Assembly: GCA_008933805.1 (NCBI GenBank)
Contig: WBUH01000023.1
Span: 1 to 53,957 of the forward strand
From: Bacteroidota bacterium
GTDB lineage: Bacteria > Bacteroidota > Bacteroidia > UBA8524
Direction of reading: 5' to 3'
DNA length: 53,957 nt
The translations under genes and the position numbers were made by a program. The first letter of the stretch is position 1. Every line of letters starts with the position of its first letter. The notes under the pieces are model-generated. The model saw nothing but the letters and a program-made list of their open reading frames with translations. It ran no database searches and was not told the origin of the DNA. Of this stretch, positions 41,919 to 52,000 are shown piece after piece.

Positions 41919-42865
41919 AGCAATTTATCAGCGTAAACGATGTGCCCGATGTGGCAGCTTTGGTGCAAGAGGCTATTGAACTGAAAAAGCAGCCGTATGC
42001 CTTTAACCAGTTGGGCAAACACAAAACCTTGGGGCTAATTTTTATGAACCCCAGCCTGCGTACCCGCCTCAGTACCCAAAAGGCCGCTGCCAATTTGGGT
42101 ATGGAGGTAATGGTAATGAACTTTGATAAAGACGGCTGGACGTTGGAGATGAACGAAGGTGCAGTAATGAACGGCACCACTGTTGAGCACATTAAAGATG
42201 CTGCCGCCGTAATGGGGCTGTACTGTGATATTATTGGCATCCGCAGTTTTCCTTCATTGAAAAACCGAGAAGACGACTACAACGAGGTATTGCTGCACAA
42301 ATTCATAAAATACTGCGGCGTACCGGTGGTAAGCCTTGAATCAGCAACATTACACCCGTTGCAAAGTTTCGCTGATGCAATCACCATAAAGGAAAACTGG
42401 CAACTTGAACGCAAGCCCAAAGTGGTGCTTACTTGGGCTCCGCATATCAAGCCCTTACCCCAAGCTGTTGCCAACTCGTTTGCACAGTGGATGGGCAAAA
42501 CCTATGTTGACTTTGTTATCACCCATCCCGAAGGTTTTGAGCTGAACGAGCAGTTTACTCCCAACGCTACTATTACCAACAAACAAGAGGAAGCCTTGGA
42601 AGATGCCGATTTTGTTTACGTGAAAAACTGGTCGGGCTACCACGATTATGGTAAAACAATTACCGGAGCCAAACATTGGATGCTGACCGAAAAACACTTG
42701 CTGCACAGCCGGCAAGCTAAAATAATGCACTGTCTGCCGGTGCGTCGTAACGTTGAACTAAGCGACGAGTTGATTGACGGCCCTAACTCGTTGGTATTGC
42801 AACAGGCACACAACCGTCTGTTTGCTGCACAAACGGTACTAAAACAACTATTATCCCAAATGTGA
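41915..42865 (+). CDS. argF': N-acylornithine carbamoyltransferase (ArgF' type)
   Basis: A 316-residue transcarbamylase of the acetyl/succinyl-ornithine branch, which makes N-acylcitrulline. The carbamoyl-phosphate loop is SLRTRLSTQ (47-55), followed by HPLQSFAD and the class signature HCLPVRRN near the C-terminus; ordinary ornithine carbamoyltransferases have a different pattern. It aligns well by eye with Bacteroides N-succinylornithine transcarbamylase along its length. The position that sets substrate choice (Pro90 in B. fragilis SOTCase, Glu92 in Xanthomonas AOTCase) is Val90 here (GTTVEH), so specificity cannot be read off. It overlaps argD and argB by 4 bp each. Confidence 0.93.
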   Translation: MKQFISVNDVPDVAALVQEAIELKKQPYAFNQLGKHKTLGLIFMNPSLRTRLSTQKAAANLGMEVMVMNFDKDGWTLEMNEGAVMNGTTVEHIKDAAAVMGLYCDIIGIRSFPSLKNREDDYNEVLLHKFIKYCGVPVVSLESATLHPLQSFADAITIKENWQLERKPKVVLTWAPHIKPLPQAVANSFAQWMGKTYVDFVITHPEGFELNEQFTPNATITNKQEEALEDADFVYVKNWSGYHDYGKTITGAKHWMLTEKHLLHSRQAKIMHCLPVRRNVELSDELIDGPNSLVLQQAHNRLFAAQTVLKQLLSQM

Positions 42866-43659
42866 TGAATAAAGAAACGCTTTATATTGTTAAAATAGGA
42901 GGCAATGTAGTAGACGATGAAACCGCATTGCAACAGTTTTTAGCCGATTTTGCCTCGCTAAAAGGGCACAAAATTCTGGTGCACGGCGGGGGTAAAATTG
43001 CCAGCCAGGTTGCCCAAAAATTAGGCATTGAAGTGAATATGGTAAACGGTCGCCGCATTACCGATGCTGCTATGTTGGATGTGGCTGTGATGGTGTACGC
43101 AGGTCTTGCCAATAAAAACATTGTAGCCAAGTTGCAGGCGTTGCAATGCAACGCCATTGGTCTTAGCGGTGCTGATGCCAACTGCATTACTGCCCATAAA
43201 CGTAAGCACCCAGAGATTGACTTTGGATTTGTCGGCGATATTGACAGCATTAACACCAGTGCCTTTGCACCCTTGCTAAATGGCGGTCTCACTCCTGTTT
43301 TATCTGCCATCACACACGATAACAACGGACAATTACTTAATACCAATGCCGATACTATTGCCGCGGCATTGGCTGTAGCCTTCGCTGATTTATACAATGT
43401 TCATCTAATCTACTGTTTCGAGAAAAACGGAGTGCTTCAAAATGTTGAAGACGAAAACTCTGTAATCCCGTTTATCAATTTGGATTTATACCGAGAGTTA
43501 AAACAACAAAACGTTATAGCTCAAGGTATGTTGCCAAAGCTTGATAACGCTTTTGATGCCGTTCAATCAGGCGTTCAAAAAGTAATCATAGGTCACTCAG
43601 CACAATTAGTTTATTTAACCCAACAAAACCACCATGCAGGAACCCTTATCAGCAACTAA
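42862..43659 (+). CDS. argB: N-acylglutamate kinase
   Basis: Amino-acid kinase family enzyme that phosphorylates N-acetyl- (or N-succinyl-) glutamate, 265 residues. It shows YIVKIGGNVVDD at the start, ILVHGGGKIASQVAQKLG (about 39-56), the substrate segment VNGRRITDAAMLDVA, NTNADTIAAALAVAFADLY and MLPKLDNAFDAVQSGV near the end. The start overlaps argF' by 4 bp, and argE begins 26 bp inside its 3' end. Confidence 0.94.
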   Translation: MMNKETLYIVKIGGNVVDDETALQQFLADFASLKGHKILVHGGGKIASQVAQKLGIEVNMVNGRRITDAAMLDVAVMVYAGLANKNIVAKLQALQCNAIGLSGADANCITAHKRKHPEIDFGFVGDIDSINTSAFAPLLNGGLTPVLSAITHDNNGQLLNTNADTIAAALAVAFADLYNVHLIYCFEKNGVLQNVEDENSVIPFINLDLYRELKQQNVIAQGMLPKLDNAFDAVQSGVQKVIIGHSAQLVYLTQQNHHAGTLISN

Positions 43660-44719
43660 CAATCACCACCTTTATACACAAGCGGTTGAGTTGCTACAAC
43701 AACTGATAGCCATTCCTTCATTTAGTAAAGAAGAAGACAAAACAGCCGCTTTATTAGTTAATTTTATGCAAATCCGCGGCATTGAAGTAAAACGCAAAGG
43801 CAACAATGTTTGGGCTGTGAACAAACATTACGACCTAAACAAGCCCAGTCTATTGCTTAACTCGCACCACGATACGGTTAAACCCAATGCCAATTATACT
43901 CTTAACCCGTTCAGCCCTATTATTTCTGAGGGCAAATTGTTCGGGTTAGGCAGCAACGATGCGGGAGCTTCGCTGGTATCATTATTGGCAGCATTCCTCC
44001 ATTTTTACAAAGCCGAAAACCTGCACTACAACATTGTATTTGCAGCATCGGCAGAAGAAGAAAACTCAGGCCTGAACGGTATAGAATTAGTATTGCCCGA
44101 AATTGGCCCCATTGAATTTGCTATTGTGGGAGAACCTACCCAAATGCACATGGCCATTGCCGAAAAGGGTTTGATGGTATTGGACTGCACCGTAAAAGGT
44201 AAAGCAGGCCATGCCGCCCGTGAGGAAGGCGAAAATGCTTTGTACAAGGCGTTGAAAGATATTGAGTGGTTTAAAACTTTTGAGTTTCCTATCGTATCAC
44301 CCACCTTGGGCAAGGTGAAAATGTCGGTAACTATTATTCAGGCGGGCACGTTGCACAACATGGTACCCGAAACTTGTACTTTTACGGTAGATGTTCGCTG
44401 CACAGATGCTTACACACTCGAAGAGTTATTGGCAACCATAAAAGCCAATGTTAGTTGTGAGGTATCTCCGCGCTCGCTGCGCATGAGGCCCTCCTCAATC
44501 TCATTAAATCATCCCGTAGTGCAAAGCGGAATTGCTTTGGAAAGAACCTGCTACGGCTCTCCTACTACTTCCGACCAAGCACTAATGCCTTTTCCTTCTC
44601 TCAAAATGGGTGTGGGCGATTCGGCTCGGTCGCACACCGCCGATGAATTTGTTTTTCTGCACGAAATAAAAGACGGCATTGACTTATACATAGACCTATT
44701 AACCCCTCTTTTGGTATGA
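43634..44719 (+). CDS. argE: N-acylornithine/N-acylcitrulline deacylase (M20 family)
   Basis: M20 dinuclear-zinc amidohydrolase, 361 residues. Metal and catalytic residues are visible: His78 and Asp80 (NSHHDTVKP), Asp109 (GSNDAGASL), Glu-Glu in ASAEEENSGLNG, and a late His (ARSHTADEFV). A dimerisation lid domain occupies about 175-285. Because this cluster carbamoylates the acylated ornithine, the natural substrate is expected to be N-acylcitrulline rather than acylornithine; this is inferred from pathway logic. It overlaps argB by 26 bp and argH by 4 bp. Confidence 0.88.
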   Translation: MQEPLSATNNHHLYTQAVELLQQLIAIPSFSKEEDKTAALLVNFMQIRGIEVKRKGNNVWAVNKHYDLNKPSLLLNSHHDTVKPNANYTLNPFSPIISEGKLFGLGSNDAGASLVSLLAAFLHFYKAENLHYNIVFAASAEEENSGLNGIELVLPEIGPIEFAIVGEPTQMHMAIAEKGLMVLDCTVKGKAGHAAREEGENALYKALKDIEWFKTFEFPIVSPTLGKVKMSVTIIQAGTLHNMVPETCTFTVDVRCTDAYTLEELLATIKANVSCEVSPRSLRMRPSSISLNHPVVQSGIALERTCYGSPTTSDQALMPFPSLKMGVGDSARSHTADEFVFLHEIKDGIDLYIDLLTPLLV

Positions 44720-46008
44720 AACTTTGGCAAAAAGACACACAGCAAACCGCCGATTGGATTGAAACCTTTACCGTAGGCCGCGACCGCGAGTTTGATTTGT
44801 TATTGGCAGAGCACGATGTACTTGGTTCCATAGCACATACCTCCATGCTACAAAGTATCGGTTTGCTTACCGAGGTTGAGTTGAATAGTATCCTTAAAGG
44901 GTTACACGCAATTCTTGATGAAATACGCAACGGTACATTTACCATTGACGCGAGTGCCGAAGACATTCATTCGCAAATTGAATTACTGCTTACCCAACGC
45001 ATTGGCGAAAATGGCAAAAAAATACACAGCGGACGCAGCCGCAACGACCAAGTGCTGCTGGATTTGAAGCTGTATTTAAGGGCTGAATTAAAACACGTTT
45101 CCCAAGAGGTAAAAGCACTTTTTGATACTCTTATACATTTAAGCGAAACTCACAAAAGCAAACTACTGCCGGGTTATACCCATTTGCAACTGGCTATGCC
45201 TTCATCGTTCGGGTTGTGGTTTGGTGCCTATGCTGAAAGTTTGGTAGACGATATGGAGATGGTACAGGCAGCCTACAATATCTGCAACAAGAATCCTTTG
45301 GGTTCAGGGGCAGGTTATGGCTCGTCATTTCCTTTGGATAGGGAATTAACTACAAAGTTACTAGGCTTTGAAACCCTAAACTATAATGTGGTGTATGCCC
45401 AAATGACAAGGGGAAAATCGGAGAAAGCAGTCGCAACGGCTTTGGCATCGGTAGCGGCAACACTTTCAAAATTTGCCTACGATGTGTGCTTGTATATGAA
45501 CCAAAACTTTGGGTTTATTCGCTTTCCTGATGAACTCACCACCGGTTCCAGTATCATGCCGCACAAGAAAAACCCCGATGTTTTTGAATTGATACGCGCC
45601 AAATGCAACCGCATACAGGCGGTGCCCAACGAGTTAACATTGCTGATAAACAACCTGCCATCAGGCTATCACCGCGATATGCAGATAACTAAAGAAGCTT
45701 TGTTCCCGGCTATTACGGAGTTGTTGAACTGCTTAACTACCTGTCGCCTTATGTTGCAGCACATTGTGATAAAGGATGATATTCTTACTGATGAAAAATA
45801 CATACACCTTTTTAGCGTAGAGCGTGTGAACGAGTTGGTATTACAAGGTACTCCCTTTAGAGATGCTTACAAACAGGAGGGTAAGGAAATAGAAGAAGGC
45901 AGTTTTAAAGCTCCAACTCAGCTAAACCATACTCACGCGGGCAGTATGGGTAACTTATGTAACGATGAGATAGAAAGGGAAATGGGAAAGTTTAAGGAGC
46001 TATTTTAA
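44716..46008 (+). CDS. argH: Argininosuccinate lyase
   Basis: Last enzyme of arginine synthesis, splitting argininosuccinate into arginine and fumarate, 430 residues. The fumarase-superfamily signature GSSIMPHKKNPDVF is at 277-290; other conserved parts are IHSGRSRNDQV (103-113), GYTHLQLAMPSSFG and LGSGAGYGSSFPLDRE. It closes the arginine operon; the next gene has its own candidate promoter. Confidence 0.95.
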   Translation: MKLWQKDTQQTADWIETFTVGRDREFDLLLAEHDVLGSIAHTSMLQSIGLLTEVELNSILKGLHAILDEIRNGTFTIDASAEDIHSQIELLLTQRIGENGKKIHSGRSRNDQVLLDLKLYLRAELKHVSQEVKALFDTLIHLSETHKSKLLPGYTHLQLAMPSSFGLWFGAYAESLVDDMEMVQAAYNICNKNPLGSGAGYGSSFPLDRELTTKLLGFETLNYNVVYAQMTRGKSEKAVATALASVAATLSKFAYDVCLYMNQNFGFIRFPDELTTGSSIMPHKKNPDVFELIRAKCNRIQAVPNELTLLINNLPSGYHRDMQITKEALFPAITELLNCLTTCRLMLQHIVIKDDILTDEKYIHLFSVERVNELVLQGTPFRDAYKQEGKEIEEGSFKAPTQLNHTHAGSMGNLCNDEIEREMGKFKELF

Positions 46009-46024
46009 AGGAATAAGAAATATA

Positions 46025-46032
46025 TAACTTTG
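46025..46032 (+). promoter_or_regulatory. Candidate -7 box TAACTTTG
   Basis: An exact TAnnTTTG match 20 bp before the ATG at 46053 and just after the argH stop. A clear -33 TTG is lacking. It suggests the glycosyltransferase-like gene is transcribed on its own. Confidence 0.5.
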
Positions 46033-46052
46033 AGGCTCGCAATTGTGACTAA

Positions 46053-47621
46053 ATGAATACAACGTTCCTCAAAGTACCTCCTGCATATATTATCTTATTT
46101 CTTGTTTTATGTTGTTTTGCTATTCTTAGGTTAGACTCTATTGGTCTGGCTTATTTTGGGGATGAAGCGATGGTGTATGGCCCCGCTGTTCAACAAATGG
46201 CAAGTAATGGGCCCTCTATGTTTCCGGGTGCTATACAGGAAGATTTATCCAGGGGGCACCCTATGATGTTCCATTTCACAGCAGGATTGTTTCTATATTT
46301 ATTCGGCAATACTGTTACTAACTCACACATATTTGCTCTCCTTATTTCGTTATGCACTTTGTTTGTCGTATTCAAGATAAGCAAAGAGTTTTTATCTGAT
46401 TTATATTCTGTTTTAGTAGTAATAAGCGTAGCATCTTTCCCTTTATTTATAGGGCAATCCGCAATGGTTTATCCTGAAATGATGCTTACCTTATTTGCTC
46501 TCACAACACTTTACTTTTACCTAAAGAAGAACCCCATACATTTTTTTATTTCTGCCTCTTTTCTCCTTCTTACTAAAGAAACAGGCATTCTCTTTTTGTT
46601 TTCCTTAGCTATATGGAATATTTTGAACTCTATTTTTATAGACCACAAGAAAATACTCTCTGCTGATTTTATTAAGGGTCAATTGACTTTTGTTTATCCC
46701 CTATTACCGCTCATTACGTTCTTTGTTCTGCAAAAAATAAAATTCGGGTATGTGTTTTATCCTGAACATATTGGTTTTATAAAAACAAATTATGAATCGG
46801 TAGAATACATGATTGGGAATCTTTTTCGTCAGCTGTTTGAGTTTGATTACAAGTATTGGATATACCTATCTTTTGCACTTCTGTTTCTATTGTTTCATAA
46901 AAAAATAAGCCTGAAGCATCGGATAATCATAGCCGTAATTTATTTCTGCCAATACAAAATATTGTATGGCATTTGGCATACCAATTCTTTTATAGCAATT
47001 GCAGCCTTTATTGTAGGCAGCTTACTTATTTTTTCTGTTTATTTATCTGCCGTAAAGAGCAATTTCACGGTGAAGGATGAGATGATGTTAGTGTCATTTC
47101 TATTTATTTTAATCTATGTATTATTTTGTGTAATTAACTTTTTTACAGACAGATACCTGATTATTTGTTTGCCGTTTTGTTTGATTATGGTCTATGGATT
47201 AATTGCACAAGTAAATTACAGCAAACAAATAGGGATTGGATTTTCCGTGATGATTTTGGCCTTCAATTTTTATTTTCTAGCTACAACCCGAAGCAATGGC
47301 GAAACCACGCCGTATTATAAAAATGTACTTATGGTGCAACAAGAAATGGTTGACTATATTGAATCCTCGGGTTTAAATGGAGATACAATTTATTGCGAGT
47401 TCCCCCATTTTGTTGCTTTAAACAATAAATCGGCAGGCTTTAAAAGGCGTGATATATGGTTTACTATTAAAGTTGATTCTACTATTCAGTATAATTATTG
47501 GATTACTGATAATTTTTGTGGACAGAACTATTATAAAACCATTGAAAACAGGAAGGATTTGAAACTTTTAAAAGAGTTTAAGCACGGTAATGCAGAAATG
47601 AGAGTATACGCCGGCTTTTAA
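46053..47621 (+). CDS. GT-C/ArnT-like membrane glycosyltransferase
   Basis: A 522-residue membrane protein with about 11 hydrophobic helices. The first periplasmic loop has the acidic pair Asp37-Glu38 (YFGDEAMVYGP), the typical catalytic position of GT39/ArnT/PMT enzymes that use lipid-linked sugars. A soluble C-terminal segment follows from about 430 (MVQQEMVDYIESSGLNG). Acceptor and donor are unknown. Lower GC and Phe/Ile-rich codon use set it apart from the arg genes upstream. The family call rests on topology and the DE motif. Confidence 0.75.
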   Translation: MNTTFLKVPPAYIILFLVLCCFAILRLDSIGLAYFGDEAMVYGPAVQQMASNGPSMFPGAIQEDLSRGHPMMFHFTAGLFLYLFGNTVTNSHIFALLISLCTLFVVFKISKEFLSDLYSVLVVISVASFPLFIGQSAMVYPEMMLTLFALTTLYFYLKKNPIHFFISASFLLLTKETGILFLFSLAIWNILNSIFIDHKKILSADFIKGQLTFVYPLLPLITFFVLQKIKFGYVFYPEHIGFIKTNYESVEYMIGNLFRQLFEFDYKYWIYLSFALLFLLFHKKISLKHRIIIAVIYFCQYKILYGIWHTNSFIAIAAFIVGSLLIFSVYLSAVKSNFTVKDEMMLVSFLFILIYVLFCVINFFTDRYLIICLPFCLIMVYGLIAQVNYSKQIGIGFSVMILAFNFYFLATTRSNGETTPYYKNVLMVQQEMVDYIESSGLNGDTIYCEFPHFVALNNKSAGFKRRDIWFTIKVDSTIQYNYWITDNFCGQNYYKTIENRKDLKLLKEFKHGNAEMRVYAGF

Positions 47622-47924
47622 TTTTCAATTTTACTCAAAGCCTTATTTATCCTAGTATTTGGCTGTCCTGTATGATGTTTATTCTTTTCACCTTATACGG
47701 CACAGCACACGTAAATAGTTGGTTTTATATGGATTTACCTAGATGGAGTTATGTTTACATTCGACACTCCGAGGGTTAATAGTAAGGATTACAAACGCAC
47801 ATTTTGGGATTAGTTGTAGTAAGCAAAATCTAATACATATGTATTAGAACCTTCATCAAAACACTTAAAGTTGGGGTTGAAAAACGGGTTTTAGTATATT
47901 TACCCCTGTTTCAATTTTGCCCCA
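47622..47924. other. Gene-free gap before the bestrophin-like gene
   Basis: A 303-bp interval without a coding frame. Its main feature is the perfect palindrome at 47829-47848; a TATATTTA (47895-47902) may be a weak -7 element. Confidence 0.5.
47829..47848. promoter_or_regulatory. Perfect 20-bp palindrome, candidate operator
   Basis: TCTAATACAT and its exact complement ATGTATTAGA abut with no spacer, 77 bp before the ATG at 47925. The symmetry and promoter-proximal place suit a dimeric repressor. No regulator gene is adjacent, so the binder would be encoded elsewhere. Confidence 0.55.
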
Positions 47925-48830
47925 ATGATTAAATATAATCCAAAAGACTGGTTTACCTTTATTTTCAGAATTCACCGCTCTGAAACCTTTAGGCAGCTTC
48001 TTCCACTGATGGCCGGTGTAAGTACTTATGCTTTTCTAGTAACTTACTTTGAGCTGCACTCGTTTTTCTCAAAAGAATCAATTGATACTGCAAAAAACAT
48101 CTCGGCTATATATTCAATATTAGGCTTCACACTCTCATTGTTATTGGTGTTTAGGACAAACAGTGCCTACGACAGGTGGTGGGAAGGCCGCAAACAATGG
48201 GGAGAGCTTACCAACTCTTCAAGGGCATTGGCCGCACAGCTTAATGCGTTATTGAGTAAAAACCACCAAAACAGATTAACAGTATCTAATTATATCAGCT
48301 TGTTTGCCTATACCTTACAGGCTCACCTTAAAGCAGAAAAAGTTAACACTGCCTCAATAGAAAGCAAGTTTGATGTATCGGCATTTTCAAAAGATGATTT
48401 AGAAAAAATCGCATCAAGCTATCATCAACCACAGCAGGTATATAACCAGCTAACTTCATTACTGCACGAGTTAAAAAAACAGAACCAATACAGCGCCGAA
48501 GAAATGTATGTGTTTAAAAATGAACTTAATAAACTCATTGAAGTGTGCGGTGCTTGCGAAAGAATAAAAAATACGCCCATTCCGTTTTCGTATTCTGTAT
48601 TCTTAAAAAAGTTTGTATTCTTTTATGTTATGATATTTCCCCTAACATACGGACTCACAATGTCGTACTTCATCGTACCGGCAACGGCTTTAATTCTTTA
48701 CGTGCTGGCCAGCTTAGAGTTGATTGCCGAGGAAATTGAAGACCCGTTTAACGGCGAGGCCAACGATTTGCCTACTACTGAAATGGCTGAAAATATCAAT
48801 AAATCTGTAACAGCCATTTTACTTAATTAA
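47925..48830 (+). CDS. Bestrophin-family ion channel
   Basis: A 301-residue protein of the bacterial bestrophin (YneE-like) family, which form pentameric anion or cation channels. TM1-2 are at about 25-75, with FRTNSAYDRWWEGRKQWGEL (about 66-85) as the family signature. The cytoplasmic helical domain spans about 90-220. TM3-4 are at about 225-270, and the conserved acidic loop EEIEDPFNGEANDLP (about 271-285) follows. It is monocistronic, with a palindrome upstream and a strong terminator downstream. Confidence 0.9.
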   Translation: MIKYNPKDWFTFIFRIHRSETFRQLLPLMAGVSTYAFLVTYFELHSFFSKESIDTAKNISAIYSILGFTLSLLLVFRTNSAYDRWWEGRKQWGELTNSSRALAAQLNALLSKNHQNRLTVSNYISLFAYTLQAHLKAEKVNTASIESKFDVSAFSKDDLEKIASSYHQPQQVYNQLTSLLHELKKQNQYSAEEMYVFKNELNKLIEVCGACERIKNTPIPFSYSVFLKKFVFFYVMIFPLTYGLTMSYFIVPATALILYVLASLELIAEEIEDPFNGEANDLPTTEMAENINKSVTAILLN

Positions 48831-48923
48831 TCAAAGTACATTAGGTATCTAAACACTGATAATTTATCAGACTGATTGATTGTAACACAATCCCGTTCTC
48901 CAATCAATAAGGATATAAAAAGT

Positions 48924-48956
48924 AACAAGCCAACTGCACTAAGCAATTGGCTTGTT
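48924..48956. terminator. Bidirectional terminator
   Basis: AACAAGCCAA (48924-48933) pairs with TTGGCTTGTT (48947-48956), loop 13 nt, with CTGTTTT after it on the plus strand. It separates the bestrophin-like gene from the convergent repeat protein. Confidence 0.75.
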
Positions 48957-49004
48957 CTGTTTTAGCAAAGACTCTTTTAAAAGTTCAGCTACTATAATGA
49001 CGGG

Positions 49005-52000
49005 TTACCTTAACACCGTAATATTTCCCGACCGTACAAGCAACTCCTGATTGAAACCTCTTGCAACAATGTAATAGGCGTAAACATCCTGTTGTACAGG
49101 ATACCCTTCGTAGGTTCCATCCCACTTAAAGTAAACGTCATCCGATCTGAAGATAATCTCACCCCATCGGTTAAATATTATCACCTTCATTTCGGTCACA
49201 AAATAGGTGCTTACTTCAAAGTAGTCGTTGTTGTTATCTCCGTTCGGGGTTATAGCGTTGGGCACATATAGTATTGGTTTCACAACCACCTCAACCTTTT
49301 TCTCAATCGAATCAGGACAGCCGTATTCGTTTACAACCCTTAGTTTCACTAAGTATTCACCCGGCCAGCTATACCTGCGTTTTGTATGAAGGTTGGTATC
49401 AATCATTGCTGTATCACCAAACGACCATACGTACGAAACGGCTCCGGTTGATGTGTTTGTAAAGTAGGCTGTGTCTTGTTCATAAGTATAAACCCCATTT
49501 TTGCTGGCAACAAAATCAGCTTTAGGGCTTGGTCGCACAATTACCTGTGTATAAGCAGTATCAACACAACCTACCGCGTTGGTTACAATTACTCTGGCAT
49601 TATACGTGCCGGGCAAGTGGTATGTATACTTGGGTTGTAATGCAGTTGAATAGCCCAACCCGTCTATTTGCCATTGATATGACAAGCTATTGCTGTTTTG
49701 CGACTCAGCATATGTTACATCAAACGGTGAGCAACCGCTTACACCCGAGGTATTGATTGAAGGCACATGTAAACTATCTACCAATACAGGGAAGGTATTG
49801 TTTGACACGCAACCGCTAATTCTATCGGTAATGGTAAGGTTTACATTGTGTGTACCTACTGTCAGCCAATCTACAAGTATCGAGTCGGCGTTTGTAGGTG
49901 TAGTTATTATACCGCCTCCTGATAAACTCCAAGCATAAACAAACCTTCCCGATTGTATCGAATTATATTTATAGTCTTTAAACAAATTGTTTTTGGTATT
50001 GTTACACGCAACACTGCTTCCGCGCATATCAGGTCTTGGCAAATCAAACACATTCACATCCACACTAAATACTGAATCACAACCAAAAGAGTTGGTGATG
50101 TTTAAGGTCACTCGTCCCCAGCCAACGGTGTTCCACAACACATTAACAAGCGCATTATTAGCTGCTCCCTGTATAGTTCCGCCGGCAACCGTCCAAGTGT
50201 AAATATCTCCCGCTTGTGTATTGGTAGCAAAATAGTTGTAGGCGTTTTCAACGCAAGTAGTATCAGGACCATTGATTGTCCTGATGGGTCCCTGCCTGAT
50301 AATCACAGGAAGTGTAAACGAGCTGTCGCAACCGTATTGGTTAGTTTGTGTAACCCTTACAGAACCTGCTCCGGGTGCACCCCAGTTAACCCTCGCTCCT
50401 GCTGAGTCTGGAGGAGACATCAGGGCTCCACCGGTAACTACCCACGCATAAGTATGACCGTTTTGAGGAGTAATAGAATAGTATTCGAAATTCTCTGAAC
50501 AAATATTTGTATTCCCTTGAATTACAGGACGTGGTGTTGGATCAACGTGAATATTAAGAACTCTTGTACTATCACATCCGTATTGGTTGGTTTGCCTTAT
50601 TCTTACTGATGATGGCGTACCCGATGCACCCCAACGAACCGTAATTGAAGCAGTTCCTTGTCCGTTTAGAATTGTTCCGTTAACAACTGTCCATAGGTAA
50701 GTATTGCCGCCTACAGCAGGTGTTACAAAATAGGTTGTTATCTTATTATGACATACGGTATCAGGCCCGTTTAGTTGCGGAGCAGGTGAACCTACAATCA
50801 CTACACTATCCGTAATCAAGCTATCACATCCAACCGGATTAGTTTGTAGTATTTGTATATATCCTTTGCCCGAAGATCCCCACATAACACTCACGGTGTT
50901 TTGAAGTGAATCTGAAACGATGGTGCCGTTTGTAACTCTCCAACGGTATGTATTACCCGCTACTGATGTTACCGAGTGTTGGTATATTTTATTATGACAT
51001 ACGGTATCAGGACTGGTAATAACCGGTGAGGGTGAAGGATGAATTAATACATTCATCGTCATTACACTATCACAACCCAAATCAGAGTATTGTTCTACCC
51101 TAACCCTGCCAATACCTGCTGCACCCCAAAGTACAGAGATTTGTTTAGTTGCCTGTCCGCTTAAGATGATACCATTGGTAACCGTCCACAAATAAGTGTG
51201 TGCAGGTAGGCTATCAACAGTATAGATGGCTAGTTTGTTATGACATACTGTATCGTTTCCGCTAATAACCGGGGCCGGTGAAGGACGAATAAATATTGTA
51301 TCACGAGCCATGCTATCACAACCCAACGGACTTATTTGATTTACATAGATGTACCCTGTATCGGTAAGGTTCCACATTACATCTACACTATTGGATCCTT
51401 GTCCGGCAATAATGGTTCCGTTAACAGCCATCCAAACGTAACTATCACCACTCACTGCCGGAGTGCTGTAGCTTACTATTTTGTTTGAACATACTAACGT
51501 TGTGCCGCTAACTTGTGGTGTAGGCCTGTACCTGATTATAACAGGTAGCGTAACCGTACTATCACAACCTTGTACCGACCTTTGTGTAATGTGTACACTG
51601 CCGTTTCCGGTAGTAAGCCATTGTACAACTATCGTATCAGTACCTTGTCCTGAAAGTATAGTACCTCCCGTTACTTGCCACTGGTAAGTATCCATACCCA
51701 CCGAATCAACACGGTAAGTGTGTGTTTGGTTGAAACAAACTACCCCATTGCCACTAATAACAGGAGACGGAGAGTATAAAATAGTAACAGAATCATGTAC
51801 TAATGAATCACAACCCAACGCACTTATTTGTAATAGAGATACCCTTCCTACTCCGGGCGCACCCCATCTAACGGTTATTGTGTTAGTTCCTTGGCCTGTT
51901 ACAATAGTTCCGTTCACAACGCTCCAGCTATAACTGTCAAAAGGAATGTTAGCTGTAGAATATGTATATATTTTATTATGACAAACCGTATCCAAGCCTG

